From Laburnicola sp. R22_1 (taxonomy: Eukaryota > Ascomycota > Dothideomycetes > Pleosporales > Didymosphaeriaceae), in the NCBI GenBank assembly GCA_014281115.1, contig JACONQ010000007.1:682001-746000 (forward strand): 64,000 bases of DNA, given 5' to 3'. Positions 36,786 to 47,376 of the stretch are shown here, in pieces. Positions within the stretch are counted from its first letter, which is position 1. Each line of letters opens with the position of its first letter. Under the pieces are notes generated by a model that worked only from the letters and a program-made list of their open reading frames with translations, had not been told where the DNA came from and did not search any database. Both the position numbers and the translations under genes were made by a program.

Positions 36786-37433
36786 ATGTTCGCCGCGTCG
36801 ACGTCAGCCTTCCGAAGAACTCTACTTACCTCTGCGCGCACCCGAACAGCTACCCACATCGCCCCGACCACATCTGCGACCCTCTACCGCCCGCTTCTCA
36901 CACCAAAGTTCTTTTCGAATACTAGCACAATGAGCAAGGAAGGTGTACACAACCTCGCCTCGTGAGTTGGCTCCTCCTCCGGTTATTGACGGCTGTCTCA
37001 GACGGACGAGACGACGTCATGGATATCTACGAAAAGTGACTGACACGGTACGGAGCACAGGAAGCCCGACTTCGACAAGGCGCTCGAGGACCCAGGCCGT
37101 CTCCTCGTCGTCGACTGCTTCGCTACATGGTGCGGGCCCTGCAAAGTGATTGCGCCGCAAGTCGTCAAGTGAGTTGCCACGCCACCTTTACTCTCCTCGA
37201 TCCCAAGTCCCACCCACAGGCCCAACTAACAACGACGCAGAATGTCGGACACGTACCCAGACGCACGCTTCTACAAGATCGACGTGGACGAAGTCCCCGA
37301 CGTGGCGCAGGAACTCGGCATCCGCGCCATGCCCACGTTCCTCCTCTTCAAGGACGGCGAGAAGATTGCCGAGGTCGTGGGCGCTAATCCCAAGGCCCTC
37401 GAGGCGGCTATCAAGGCCAATCTCCCTGCGTAG
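36786..37433 (+). CDS. Thioredoxin, probably mitochondrial with a possible cytosolic form
   Basis: Three exons: 36786-36961, 37061-37168 and 37241-37433; 158 residues. The thioredoxin fold starts at about residue 49 ([20 protein letters not shown]). It has the redox motif WCGPC, the cis-proline AMPTF, and the C-terminal [20 protein letters not shown]. Residues 1-48 are rich in Arg, Ser and Thr with no acidic residues, which fits a mitochondrial presequence. A TATA-like TATATAA at 36777-36783 lies just before the first ATG. If transcription starts downstream of it, translation would begin at the second in-frame ATG (36930) and give a cytosolic protein of normal length. It reduces disulfides using thioredoxin reductase. 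Confidence 0.93.
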
Positions 37434-37849
37434 AAGCGCAGGGCTGGGAAGCGGTGACGCTGGCTGCTGATGTGGATGCATATATGGCTTGTGATATGAG
37501 GAGAGTGTGGGCCGAGCGGGATGCGTGTGAGCGCTGGATGGTGCTTATGCTGAGGATGAATGATATCACGTTCTAGCCTTTTTTTGTGTGAGGATGCGTG
37601 TGCTGGTGTGACGTCGTTGCGGTTTGACTTCTGGGGGGTTGGGCCACGTGACTCCCCAGATCCCGACAGCCTGCCTATATACAGCATCCCAGAGATATAT
37701 CTATCTCCTAAAACTAACCCCCTCCTTGCGCGCACGTACATACTGTCACAATTTATCCCTGGGAAGATGATCGCAATTTCCTAAGGCACGCTGCATAGAT
37801 TCTACGGTGCCGCTCGTCGCGGCTGAGCTCTGCTCTCCTAGCAATAGTT
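37434..37849. other. 3' flank of the thioredoxin gene up to the AT-rich block
   Basis: Ordinary composition with no gene. The GC level drops abruptly near 37850. Confidence 0.5.
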
Positions 37850-40800
37850 ATGTACAGTAACGCTGTAAGGTGCGCTAATTACCTTTAATTACTTATTATA
37901 GTTACCTAAGCGCTATTTTTATAGCTAGATTTAGAGTAATAGTAAACGCTAAGTTACTAGCTTTTATTATACTATTTACTATATATTCCTTTATTATTAC
38001 TTCCTTAAAGTAAAGTTTATAATAGTGCTAGTGTTAAGCTTATTAATACTATAGTTAAAGTAGGCGTAACACTACTTTATTTAGTAGTAGTAGTAACTAT
38101 AGGTAGTCTTTATAGAATAGTGTTAGTAGTAATTATTATAGTTAGTATTAGTATTATAGGTAGCGTAAGATAGAGTTTATAAACTATTTAGTATTATAAT
38201 AACTATAAGTAATAATATATATTAAAGATCTTTGTTATATAGAGATTCTAATTAAGGTTAAGTCTGTACTATATATAAAGAGGAGTAAAATAGAAGGCAC
38301 TAAAATCTAGTACCTAGCACATAGTAGTAGTAATAAAATATATACAAAATAATAATAATTTTATTATTAACTTTCTATATAGTAGTATTAATAATAGTAG
38401 TTAATAGATAGTTAGGCATAACTAAGTTATATATTATCTCTTAACTAGTAGACTATTAGAGAGCTATAGTAGACTATAGAATTATAATCGCGAAAGTAGT
38501 GTGAGTAATAGAACGCTTAACTATAGTTTAGTTATTACGCTCGCAACCTAATAGCTCTTATAATATTAGTAATACCTAGTATACTAAATCTTTATTTTAA
38601 TATATGTGTGGCGTTAAATTAACTATCTAGGAGTAGCACAACAATGGCTTTTATCTTAAATAATATAATAAAAAAAGTAGAGCCCCCTACTTAGTAATTA
38701 AAAAGAGCGTAAAAAAGGTAGTAATTATAAAAAAAGCGCGTTCGAACTACTAAGCGAGCTTAGTAGTCTTAGCGCGCATAGCTTTTATATGCAAAGTTTT
38801 TATAAAAAGACTACTTAGAACTTTAGAGAAGGAATAAAACTTTAGTGTAGCTATGCTATAGTTATCTATTCTTTCTTTACTATTCTAAGTTATAAACTAC
38901 TATTTAGATTGTTATAAATAATATAAGTTAATATATTAATAAGTATATACGACTTTATAAGTAGAATAAGAGTAATATATACTAGATACACATTTATTAC
39001 TTTATTGCTATATTAAGATTATTCTTAATAAATCTTCTATTATTTCTCTACGCTCTACTATCCTTCTAAGTATTAATATTATTCCTAAAGAAGTACTTGC
39101 TATTGCTAAAAAGTATATACTAAAGATACGCGCTACTACTATTAAAGTAACTACGCTAGAGTTCTATTCTATCTAGATACTTATTTAGTGCGAGGGGTAG
39201 GTATACTTAACTATCTATAAGATAGTCCTAGTATACTAATTAGGTTAGTAGCTTATCTAGTTTGCAAAGGACTATAAGATTAAATTTCTACTCTAGTAGA
39301 TATAATTACTTCTTATTAGTAATAGAATCTAGTAGAGAATATAAAAGGAGAATAATAAGGTAGTAAAAATATTATATAAATTTGTAAGATCCTTCTAGCT
39401 ATTATTGCTATTATCGCTATTAAGTTAGCTTATTTAAGCAAGTACGCTGCGTAGCAGCGCGAGCAAAGATAACTAATAATAGTAGTAGGAATAAGCTAGG
39501 TGTGCTATATATAGTGTAAGTAAACCTTATATAAATTAGAAGCTTATAAGGTATAGATAGAGTGTAAGTAAGTTTAAACTATTGTCGAATTATTAGGTAG
39601 TGTTTAAGATTAGTCTTTAATTAGAATTAGATGCTATATATAGTATATAATAACCTTCTATCTTAACCTACTTTAACCTCAAACTAAAAAAATAGGTTAA
39701 AAAAAGTATTTGGCAAGCCGATATTTTTTTAATATATAATACTATATCTTTTAAATCTAACTCTTTATCTATTATATTTGGCAACGTAATAACTACTTTC
39801 TAGCAACCTAATATTACGTCTAAGTCTAATATCCATAGCAATATAGCTATTATTAAATTTAGTTAGGATATAGATAACTAGCTAGGCAAAGTTAAAGATA
39901 ATTTTTAGAGATTTAGCAACTTTATACAACTAGAAGGATTATTAAAAGGGCCTCTAGAGCTTATCTTTAAGTACCTTATTAGTAATATCTTTAGGCCAAT
40001 TTGCTACGTCTTATGCCTCTAGATCTTAGAGTATAAGGCACTTTTTTAGTACCTAGATATTAGCAGAAACGCAGCCTTTATAATATAATAATAGCGCAAT
40101 ATAGAGATTATACTATAGAAGCTTAAAAATATAACTAAAAATAAAGGTAATAAGAATTATAAGGATAAGAACTAAAGTAAAGAGAAGAAAGAATTTATTA
40201 CAATATATAAGATACTAAAGGCATAGTAGTAGTATAAAAAGCTTATTAAAGTAGTAGTAATTATCTAGACTACTATTAAGGTAAGGGACTATAAGTAATA
40301 AGGGTAAGAGTAAGCAGTAGTAGTAGAAGTATAGGAGAGATAGATAGTAGCAATAAGATTCTAAGTAGTAGTATATAGCTCGCTAGTTATAAGAAGAGAT
40401 TTACTATAAAAAAGAGTTAGAGAAAATAGTTAGATTAGTTACTATTATAATTATTATTATTATTATTATAGCAAAAATATTATTAAAGAAATTATTAATT
40501 ACGTAACATAGTAATTAGTTAAATAACTAGTCTAGAATTATATAATATTATAGATTAACCCTAGGAGAAAAGTAATAATATATATATATAAAATTTAGTA
40601 GGACTATTATTTCTATTAGTAATAGGAGTGCGTAGTAGGTATTTTATACTAGTAGAGTTAGCTATATATATTAGAAAAATTTTTGTGCGCGTATAAGTAC
40701 CTAGGGTACCTAAGTAGCCCTATATAAGGCTACGCATACCTACGCACTAAATACGCTTAGAGCGCACTAGCAATACTACTTTTTTCTTAGTATACATATA

Positions 40801-41490
40801 CGCAAGATTACGTAAGAATGTGCACCTATACCGCTAGTGCATCTAGAGCAGCTAGAGTAGCTAGAGTACTCTAGACGCCTATACTACTTATAAAATGCTA
40901 ATTAATAAGTAAATAAAGCTCTTTAATTAGCTAAAATTTAAAAAAAAGCTTAGTAATCTACTTAGCAAGCTCCTTAGTAAGCTTAAAAAAATTAGGATTT
41001 TTTTTAAAGTATAAAGTTAAAGTCTTTTACTAAATAGTAATTACTAGTTAATATAATAGTATTAATTACTAGCGTATTATATAGAACTTCTACCTAATCC
41101 TAAATTCTAGGTTTTATAGGTTTAAAAATAGAAAAAATATAGTTTAATAATTATTTAAAAGAATTAGATTAGGCGAAAATTAGTGGCTTCGCAAAGAACA
41201 CTATTGTAAAAAGTATAAACTTTAATAACTTTTTAACTATTTTAGTTTTATTAAAACTTTTTAAAAATTTAAATAATATATTATTAGTACTATATTTTTA
41301 TATATAAATATTACGTAATATATATAATAACTAGTAAAATAAAGAGTTTTTTATTAATTACTAACTAATTATATAATAAAAATACTATTTTTAAATTAAA
41401 TAATTAAAGACTAGTATTCTCTCTATAAATCTATTAAAAAATTAAAATTATAGCTTTACTAGGAAAAAGGTTATAAAGCTTTAAAAAAAT
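37850..41490. mobile_element. RIP-destroyed AT-rich repeat block
   Basis: About 3.6 kb of extremely AT-rich DNA dominated by TA steps, with stops in every frame and no surviving protein. Islands with CpG (for example 38700-38790 and 40680-40870) remain. One segment (38223-38483) is a mutated copy of the 269-bp repeat at 24719, and the differences run almost wholly C to T and G to A. This is the mark of repeat-induced point mutation on former transposable elements. The class of the original element(s) cannot be read. Composition recovers at about 41500-41650. Confidence 0.85.
38223..38483. repeat. Mutated second copy of the 269-bp repeat
   Basis: It aligns end to end with 24719-24987. For example, GTGTGGAGATTC in the other copy reads ATATAGAGATTC here, and TCGAGTCCGCAC reads TTAAGTCTGTAC. 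One deletion of about 7 bp is present. No flanking duplication is visible here. Confidence 0.85.
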
Positions 41491-42295
41491 TACTTATTTA
41501 AACTATTTGTGCATATCTGCGCATCTCTAAGCATTTTTGTGCTAGCAAATTGCTTATGCAAAAATGTGCAAGTATGCGCACGTCTGCGCACGGTTGAGCA
41601 GCCTCTCTGGAGAAAACTTTCCTGATGTAGGGAGCTGCTAAATTAGCTGTTAAAGTCAATTTTGGTTGAGTTTTTGGGGTGGGGGGTGAGGAGAGCCGAG
41701 CGATGTGGTACTCGGGATTGAACATCCCATGTTCGCGTTTGGGGAGGGAAGATCCTGGTTGGGGTGGAGGGCTGGGGTAGGTTTGCCGGTAGGTTAGGTA
41801 ATGGTAATGGTGTGGCCAACCTCACCTTTTTGGGGATGTCGTGGATAGGGATTGATAGGGAGGGGATAGGGGGGTAGGTTGCTGAAGAGGGGAGAGGGTT
41901 GGGGTTTGTTTGGTGGGAGGTGGGAGGTGGTGAGCATGTAGCGGGATTGTTTGTGTGGTATGTAGTTTGGGAGAGCTTTTTTTTTGGGAAGGGGGTGGAG
42001 GTGGAGATGGCTGGAGAGGTGTGGGGCTCTGTTGTGGGTTCTGTTTTGAGGAGTGGGGGGGGTGTGAAGGGTAACAGGGCATAAATGGACCGACACGGTT
42101 TGTACTGTTTTTATGGAACTACTGATACTCTGTTGCATGGCTTGACTGAACTGAACTGGACTGGACTTTTGGTTCTTCATTCGTGGTGTGATACTCTGTC
42201 TGTGATGCTTTGCCTGTGATGCAATTTGGCATTGAAGCGCATGCGCACTCATTGATATAAATATGAGGCTAATCGGTTCGATGCTACTCTCTCAT
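41491..42295. other. Boundary of the AT block and a G-rich skewed tract
   Basis: From 41500 to 41600 are clustered TGCGCA/GCGCAT words and an inverted pair, CATTTTTG/CAAAAATG. From 41650 to 42070 the + strand is strongly G-rich (42001-42060: 32 G, 4 C). No gene is supported. Confidence 0.5.
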
Positions 42296-43177
42296 TTACC
42301 TCTCCTGTTGGCGGGTTTGGTACGCCCTGAAATGTTCAGCCATGAAGCACCTCAAGAGCTCAGGCTCCTTGACTGTATAATGCTTCGCCAGCGCCCTCCG
42401 ATTCTCCGGCGTCTCACCCAACAACCCATCTCTGATGCTGGGTATCTGCGGCATCCACTTCTGCCTCCACTCTTTGTCCAGATGCTTTTGCACATACGCC
42501 ATGTCCTCCTCTGAGGGAGGGACCATTAGATCGCTCACATCGACATAACCCATTTTCTGGTAGGGCTCGGGTGGGCTATCATCGAACCTGAAGAGCGCCC
42601 ACCAGGGATCGCTCCAATGGCCTAGAAGCAGCGCATCGAACGAGATGTTGAATATGATTTGCAGGGCTGGCTTCTTCGCACGCAAGGAATATAGCACGGG
42701 GCCGAAGTCGAGCGTGAAGAGTGCCAAGTGGTGCAGTTTTTGCATATTGATGGTGAGGTCTTGAAGATGGGGGACCTTGAGGAGCTGCTCCCAGCGGCAC
42801 CGATCGTGGCATGAGTGGTGCTTCTGCTCGTACTCTTCTCCGCTTTTGATGGTTAGATATCGCTCGGCGCAGTGGACGATGAGATGGCGGATGTGTTGCG
42901 TAGCGCGGGGATAGGGTTCCCATAGTTCGGCAGGGTGTCTTTGGTGCGCGGCTTCTAGGTCTAGGATGAAGGTGTTGAGTTTGTAGAAGGTTTCTGATGC
43001 CTCTGCGTACAGGGTGGGGTCAGACTGGAAGACGGGAGGAATTCCTAGTGATTGGGCTTCTTTGAGGGGGAGGGCGGATGGTGTTTCCAGGGCGTAGATG
43101 TAGATTTCGTCTCGGAGCTCTCTGGGTAGTTGGAGGAGGAGATCCGCGCGGATTGGGGATGCGTTCCAGGTTTTCAT
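42296..43177 (-). CDS. 2EXR/F-box-like hypothetical protein
   Basis: Single exon, 293 residues, start MKTWNASPIRADLLLQLPRE. The opening LLQLPRELRDEIYIYALETP followed by FQSDPTLYAEASETFYKLNT is the 2EXR-like pattern seen widely in Dothideomycetes (leucine-rich start, then a conserved E-A-x-E-x-F/Y-Y helix). The rest (HIRHLIVHCAERYLTI, LQDLTINMQKLHHLALFTLD) fits a leucine-rich or beta-alpha continuation. Function is unknown. It is related in type, not closely in sequence, to the protein at 19135. It lies between the RIP block and a transposon, yet is itself undamaged. Confidence 0.75.
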   Translation of the reverse strand: MKTWNASPIRADLLLQLPRELRDEIYIYALETPSALPLKEAQSLGIPPVFQSDPTLYAEASETFYKLNTFILDLEAAHQRHPAELWEPYPRATQHIRHLIVHCAERYLTIKSGEEYEQKHHSCHDRCRWEQLLKVPHLQDLTINMQKLHHLALFTLDFGPVLYSLRAKKPALQIIFNISFDALLLGHWSDPWWALFRFDDSPPEPYQKMGYVDVSDLMVPPSEEDMAYVQKHLDKEWRQKWMPQIPSIRDGLLGETPENRRALAKHYTVKEPELLRCFMAEHFRAYQTRQQER

Positions 43178-43399
43178 GCTCGACTTGTTCAGTGCAGTAC
43201 TGAGATGTAAGTTTCCGCGTGCACATCACAGACCGTGAGGGGACTCACGAGAGGAGAGGGACTCTTGGTCAGACACGATATAGAGAATGAGTTGATATTG
43301 GAAATAAGTTGGTCAAATGAGCAGAAGAATTGGTTTAAAGAAACGTGGTTGCCTGGAAGACGAAGACGCGTCCATCAGGCGTGCTATGCTCAACTAGTA

Positions 43400-43448
43400 C
43401 CCTGTCTCGGCAGTCAATGCGCACCGTCACTCAATGCGCAACCCCAAC
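43400..43448 (+). repeat. Left terminal inverted repeat
   Basis: Matches the reverse complement of 45477-45525 at all 49 positions. It contains TCAATGCGCA twice (43414-43423 and 43431-43440), likely transposase-binding sites. Just inside, GACGCGCCCCAACT occurs twice (43451-43464 and 43467-43480). Confidence 0.97.
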
Positions 43449-43488
43449 ATGACGCGCCCCAACTTTGACGCGCCCCAACTCCACCAAT

Positions 43489-45363
43489 ATGGACCCAATT
43501 AACGCCGCGATAGCAGCAATCGAAGCGCAAGAACCAGGAGAATTTTTATCATACAATAAAATCGCCAAAGAATTTGGTGTTGTACGCTCTACGTTGACGC
43601 GCAGGCACCAACGCGTCACGCAGGCGCGTACTATCACTGATGGTACACGTCGTCTACTCCATCCACAACAAGAAAAGGGGCTTCTATAATATATCACCTA
43701 CCTTACTAAGCGTGGCCTTCCTCCTACACGGCAGATGATACAAAATTTTGCTTCCTACATAGCAAAAAGAGACGTCAGCATGTCCTGGGTTGATCGCTTT
43801 GTTAGGCGCAACCCCGACTCCTTAATCTCACGATGGACGACTGGGCTTGACAGCAATCGCCACAAGGCTAATTCAGAGGCAAAATACAGGCTCTACTTTG
43901 AGCTTCTACACAAGAAAATTACAGAGTATAGTGTAGAGCCTCAGCATACGTACAATATGGACGAGAAAGGCTTCCTCCTTGGTATCACTGGCCGCTCAAA
44001 AAGGATCTTCGATAGGCCTCTATATGAGAGTCGCCAAGTAAGGCAATCTATACAGGACGGCAGCCGTGAGTGGATCTCGCTCATCGCATGTATATGCGCC
44101 GACGGATCTACTGTTGATCCAGCGCTAATCTATCGATCTGACGCCGCGACTCTACAATCAAGCTGGGTTGAAGAAATCAACGTCAATTCTCACAGAGTCT
44201 TTATCACCTCATTAACCTCTAGATGGTTAAACAATGAGATAGGGCTTTAATGGCTTAAACAGGTGTTTGATCGCTGTACAAAGGAGAAGGCTCGACGGCA
44301 GTGGCGACTCCTAGTCCTTGATGGGCATGGATCTCACGTTACTATGGATTTTATCAACTACTGCGATCAGAATAAGATCCTCCTTGCGATATTTCCCCCT
44401 CATGCGACTCATACGCTGCAGCCTCTTGACGTCTGCGTATTTAAGTCTCTCTCAGCTGCCTACTCTGACGAGCTCTCCGGATACCTGTATAGGAGCCAAG
44501 GACTGTCAACAATCGCCAAAAGAGACTTCTTTACGCTATTCTGGAAGGCCTGGACGACGTCAGTTACGCCGCAGTTGATTACCAAAGCTTTTAAGTGTAC
44601 AGGTATCTCGCCGCCAGATCCAACGCCTATCCTCAAAAGGTTTAACAAAGAGACTCTGCCAGAGCCAGAATCACCAGTGAGCTCTACCTCAGTACTTAGC
44701 GCGTCAGATTGGCGTAAAATAGAGCGACTGTTACGCTCCACTGTGAAGGATATCGCGACTTAGGAGTCGCGTAAGCTGAGCCAGACAATACACTCAATCT
44801 CTGTACAAAAGCAGCTCCTAGAGCATAAAAATAAGGGTCTCCAAGAAGCTCTTGCAAACCAGAAACGGCGTCAAACAAAAGGCAAGACTCTGCCCTTAGA
44901 GCAACCTAAGGAGTGGCATAGAGGAGCAGTTTTCTGGTCACCTGCCCGCGTACAGAGGGCGCGTAACTCGCTCAGCTAGCAGGAGGCTGAAAAACAACAG
45001 TTACAACTCCAAAAAGCTCAGCAGCAAGAGATCCATATAGCTAATAAACAGCTTAAAGCTCGTTTACAGCAGGAGAAGCGCGTTAAGCGGGCAGCAGCTA
45101 GAGATGCGCGCGCCAAGGAGAAAGCTGATCAAGCTGCTAAGCGACGCCTCTATTAATAGGCTCGCAAGACTTAACAACAACTTCAAAAACGTCTTAAAAT
45201 TGCCAAAAAGGGAAGTCAGAAAGCTTCAAAAGCTACTTATACAGTTACAAAGAGGAAGAAATCTACGCCAGCACCTGTACGTGTTGATGCGGCGGCATCT
45301 GCGCCATCAACGCCATTATCGCGCTGTGGCCGTATAATCAGAACACCAAGCAGATATCTATAA
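43489..45363 (+). pseudogene. Broken pogo-like transposase
   Basis: One frame of about 625 codons from MDPINAAIAAIEAQ to RCGRIIRTPSRYL has no frameshift but seven internal stops: 43687, 44248, 44761, 44977, 45154, 45157 and 45172. Each is explained by CAA or CAG becoming TAA or TAG. Domains in order: N-terminal psq-type helix-turn-helix (LSYNKIAKEFGVVRSTLTRR), CENP-B-type helix (YIAKRDVSMSWVDRFVRRN), then the DDE_1 catalytic core with Asp in YNMDEKGFLLG, in LLVLDGHGSHVT and in THTLQPLDVCVF. A Lys/Gln-rich coiled tail follows. It cannot make a full enzyme from this copy, but could be mobilised in trans because both ends are intact. Confidence 0.93.
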
Positions 45364-45476
45364 TCTGACTAGCTAGCAATCATCTATAGCTCTATGAGAA
45401 GCCAACTCTAGAAAATCTCGCGATAAAAGGTTTTGTGTAGAGCTCTATAGCCTCATATTGCTGGCTGAGCGATTAC

Positions 45477-45525
45477 GTTGGGGTTGCGCATTGAGTGACG
45501 GTGCGCATTGACTGCCGAGACAGGG
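45477..45525 (-). repeat. Right terminal inverted repeat
   Basis: Perfect inverted partner of 43400-43448, followed by TA at 45526-45527. Confidence 0.97.
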
Positions 45526-45773
45526 TATACGGGTCTCCTCACCGGCAGGTGAAACTACTTTAGTGTGTTAAGCACAACCGCCTTGAGACTTGGTGACAAC
45601 AGTCGAGTGTTTATTCTTACAATTTGGGAAAGACAAGACCCAGATAGAGTTATTGCGACTCGATACTCGACCGTGGTCCGATGTAGGTGGCAGAGTAGAG
45701 GCACGAGCCACAGTGAACGGCCATCGCACGGACCCCCGCCAAGACATGCATCTGTCCCATCCCGAACTTTTCG

Positions 45774-46495
45774 ATGTCGCGCAACAACATCACCAACAAC
45801 ACCGCCGCCATGCCCGTCCAGTTCCTCCGACGTCTCGTACGGCCGTCCGTCATCTTCAGAACCGCGATAGCCCCCTCGCAACCGCTGCGACCCTCCATTG
45901 CCGCCACAATCCTCCAGAGATCGCCCGCCTTCCAACCCGCACCCGCCTCGCGAGCGCACAAATGCACCTTGATCCAGGTGCTGCGACATGGACGGATAGC
46001 ACAGAAGGCGCGAAAGCTGCGGTCGCCGGCGCTGGCGAACAGGCCAGAAATGAAGGGCGTCTGTCTGAAAGTCGGCACGACGAAGCCGAAGAAGCCCAAC
46101 TCGGGGGAGAGGAAGATTGCGAGGGTCAGACTGAGCAGTGGCAAGGTCGTCACGGCGTATATACCTGGTGAAGGTGCGTCATGATCGCTAGCAGCATCAC
46201 GGTGGAATGCAGACTACTACAAGAATGGGGGCCGGCGATTATGCGTGGTCATGAAGGCTAACGCAAGCGCATCCAGGCCACAATGTGCAGCAGCATTCAG
46301 TCGTCATGGTGCGAGGAGGCAGAGCGCAGGATTGTCCCGGTGTGAAATACCACTTGGTCAGAGGAGCGCTGGATTTGGTGAGTGGCCATTCCCTTCTCCG
46401 TAGCATGGCTCACTGCTAACACGACTCAGGGAGGTGTAGGAAACCGGATCACGTCGCGGTCGAAGTACGGAACGAAGAAGCCGAAGGCAGCGTAA
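45774..46495 (+). CDS. Mitochondrial ribosomal protein uS12 (S12)
   Basis: Three exons: 45774-46173, 46277-46377 and 46430-46495. The start may be 45774 (188 residues) or the ATG at 45810 (176 residues), which has the better context, GCCGCCATG. Residues before about 70 form a basic, Arg-rich mitochondrial presequence ([20 protein letters not shown]). The body is classic uS12: [80 protein letters not shown], ending [13 protein letters not shown]. uS12 sits at the decoding centre and monitors codon-anticodon pairing. The transposon at 43.4-45.5 kb ends within its upstream region. Confidence 0.93.
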
Positions 46496-47376
46496 ATCAA
46501 TAGTTGTACAATTGTGTAAATCCTGTATCATACTCAGCATAGGTGGCGTTCGTTGATCCAGAACGCATGTCGGAATACTATGTCCTGTTTTTCAAGAGAA
46601 TTGAGACAGTTTTCCATTGATATTGAGCCACGAATGCCGCCCGGTTTTCAGCCTGTACTCCGTAAAATCGACGACCGCAAGGGCCGAGTATCCGAAGCTG
46701 ACAAGAGGGAGTTCTACTAACGCTGAGTTCGACTTTCAAACCACTCAGCTCCTCCTCGGTAAAACAAAACCTGCTCGCAAGCCTGGGTATACTCAAAACA
46801 AGCTTCACCAACATCCCGCCTTCGACTTTCTCCTCAGCTGTACAAAAGTAGCCACAATAAATTCGGCCACGAACGAGTCGTGCGCTATTACCATATGCAG
46901 TCGATGCGACTAATTGGGCAGACGCAAAGATTATCGATTCTTGGTACATGCGATCATGTGTCGCAGTGGAAGCGTATCGTTCCTTTGGCCAAGACGATAT
47001 ACGAACATCTAGCGCTCAAGTTATTTCTTGGACAAGACCTGACTTATTTCTTGAACGGTATTTACACGAGCTTTCCAAGGTTACATCCGTGCTTGTTACA
47101 CATTGTGCTTGTGTACACTGATAGCCAAGTCTTCAGGTGAGCTATATTTAGCTGCCCTTGTCTACATCTCGTGTTTTTACAACCGATGTTCCTGCCACTA
47201 ACGCAAGATGCACATCGGTTAATGAAATCTGGAGAAGCCTGCATGTGCTTGTCTTTGAGAGGATTATGGAACGGCGTAGAATACGAGGGCTGAACTGGCG
47301 AAACATAAAAGTGCCTAGCATGCTCGAAAGAATTGCATCTTCATCTTATTGAGAAGATTTCTGTGAGGCACAAACC
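46496..47376. other. Intergenic, no supported gene
   Basis: Short ORFs on both strands without recognisable features. It contains the 3' flank of the uS12 gene and the upstream region of the repeat-protein gene. Confidence 0.45.

Larger units (their letters stand above)
43400..45525 (+). mobile_element. Pogo/Fot-like DDE transposon with 49-bp perfect TIRs
   Basis: Length is 2126 bp. The ends are perfect 49-bp inverted repeats beginning CCCTGTCTCGGCAGTC, flanked by TA on each side (43398-43399 and 45526-45527), the target duplication of the Tc1/mariner/pogo superfamily. It carries one transposase frame broken by stops. It is inserted about 220 bp upstream of the divergent 2EXR-like gene and about 250 bp before the uS12 gene. 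Composition is close to that of the flanks, so RIP on this copy is mild compared with the block at 37.85-41.5 kb. Confidence 0.95.

Noticed and set aside
43178..43399. Possible short gene between the 2EXR protein and the transposon
   Set aside because: Only promoter-length sequence without an open frame of note.
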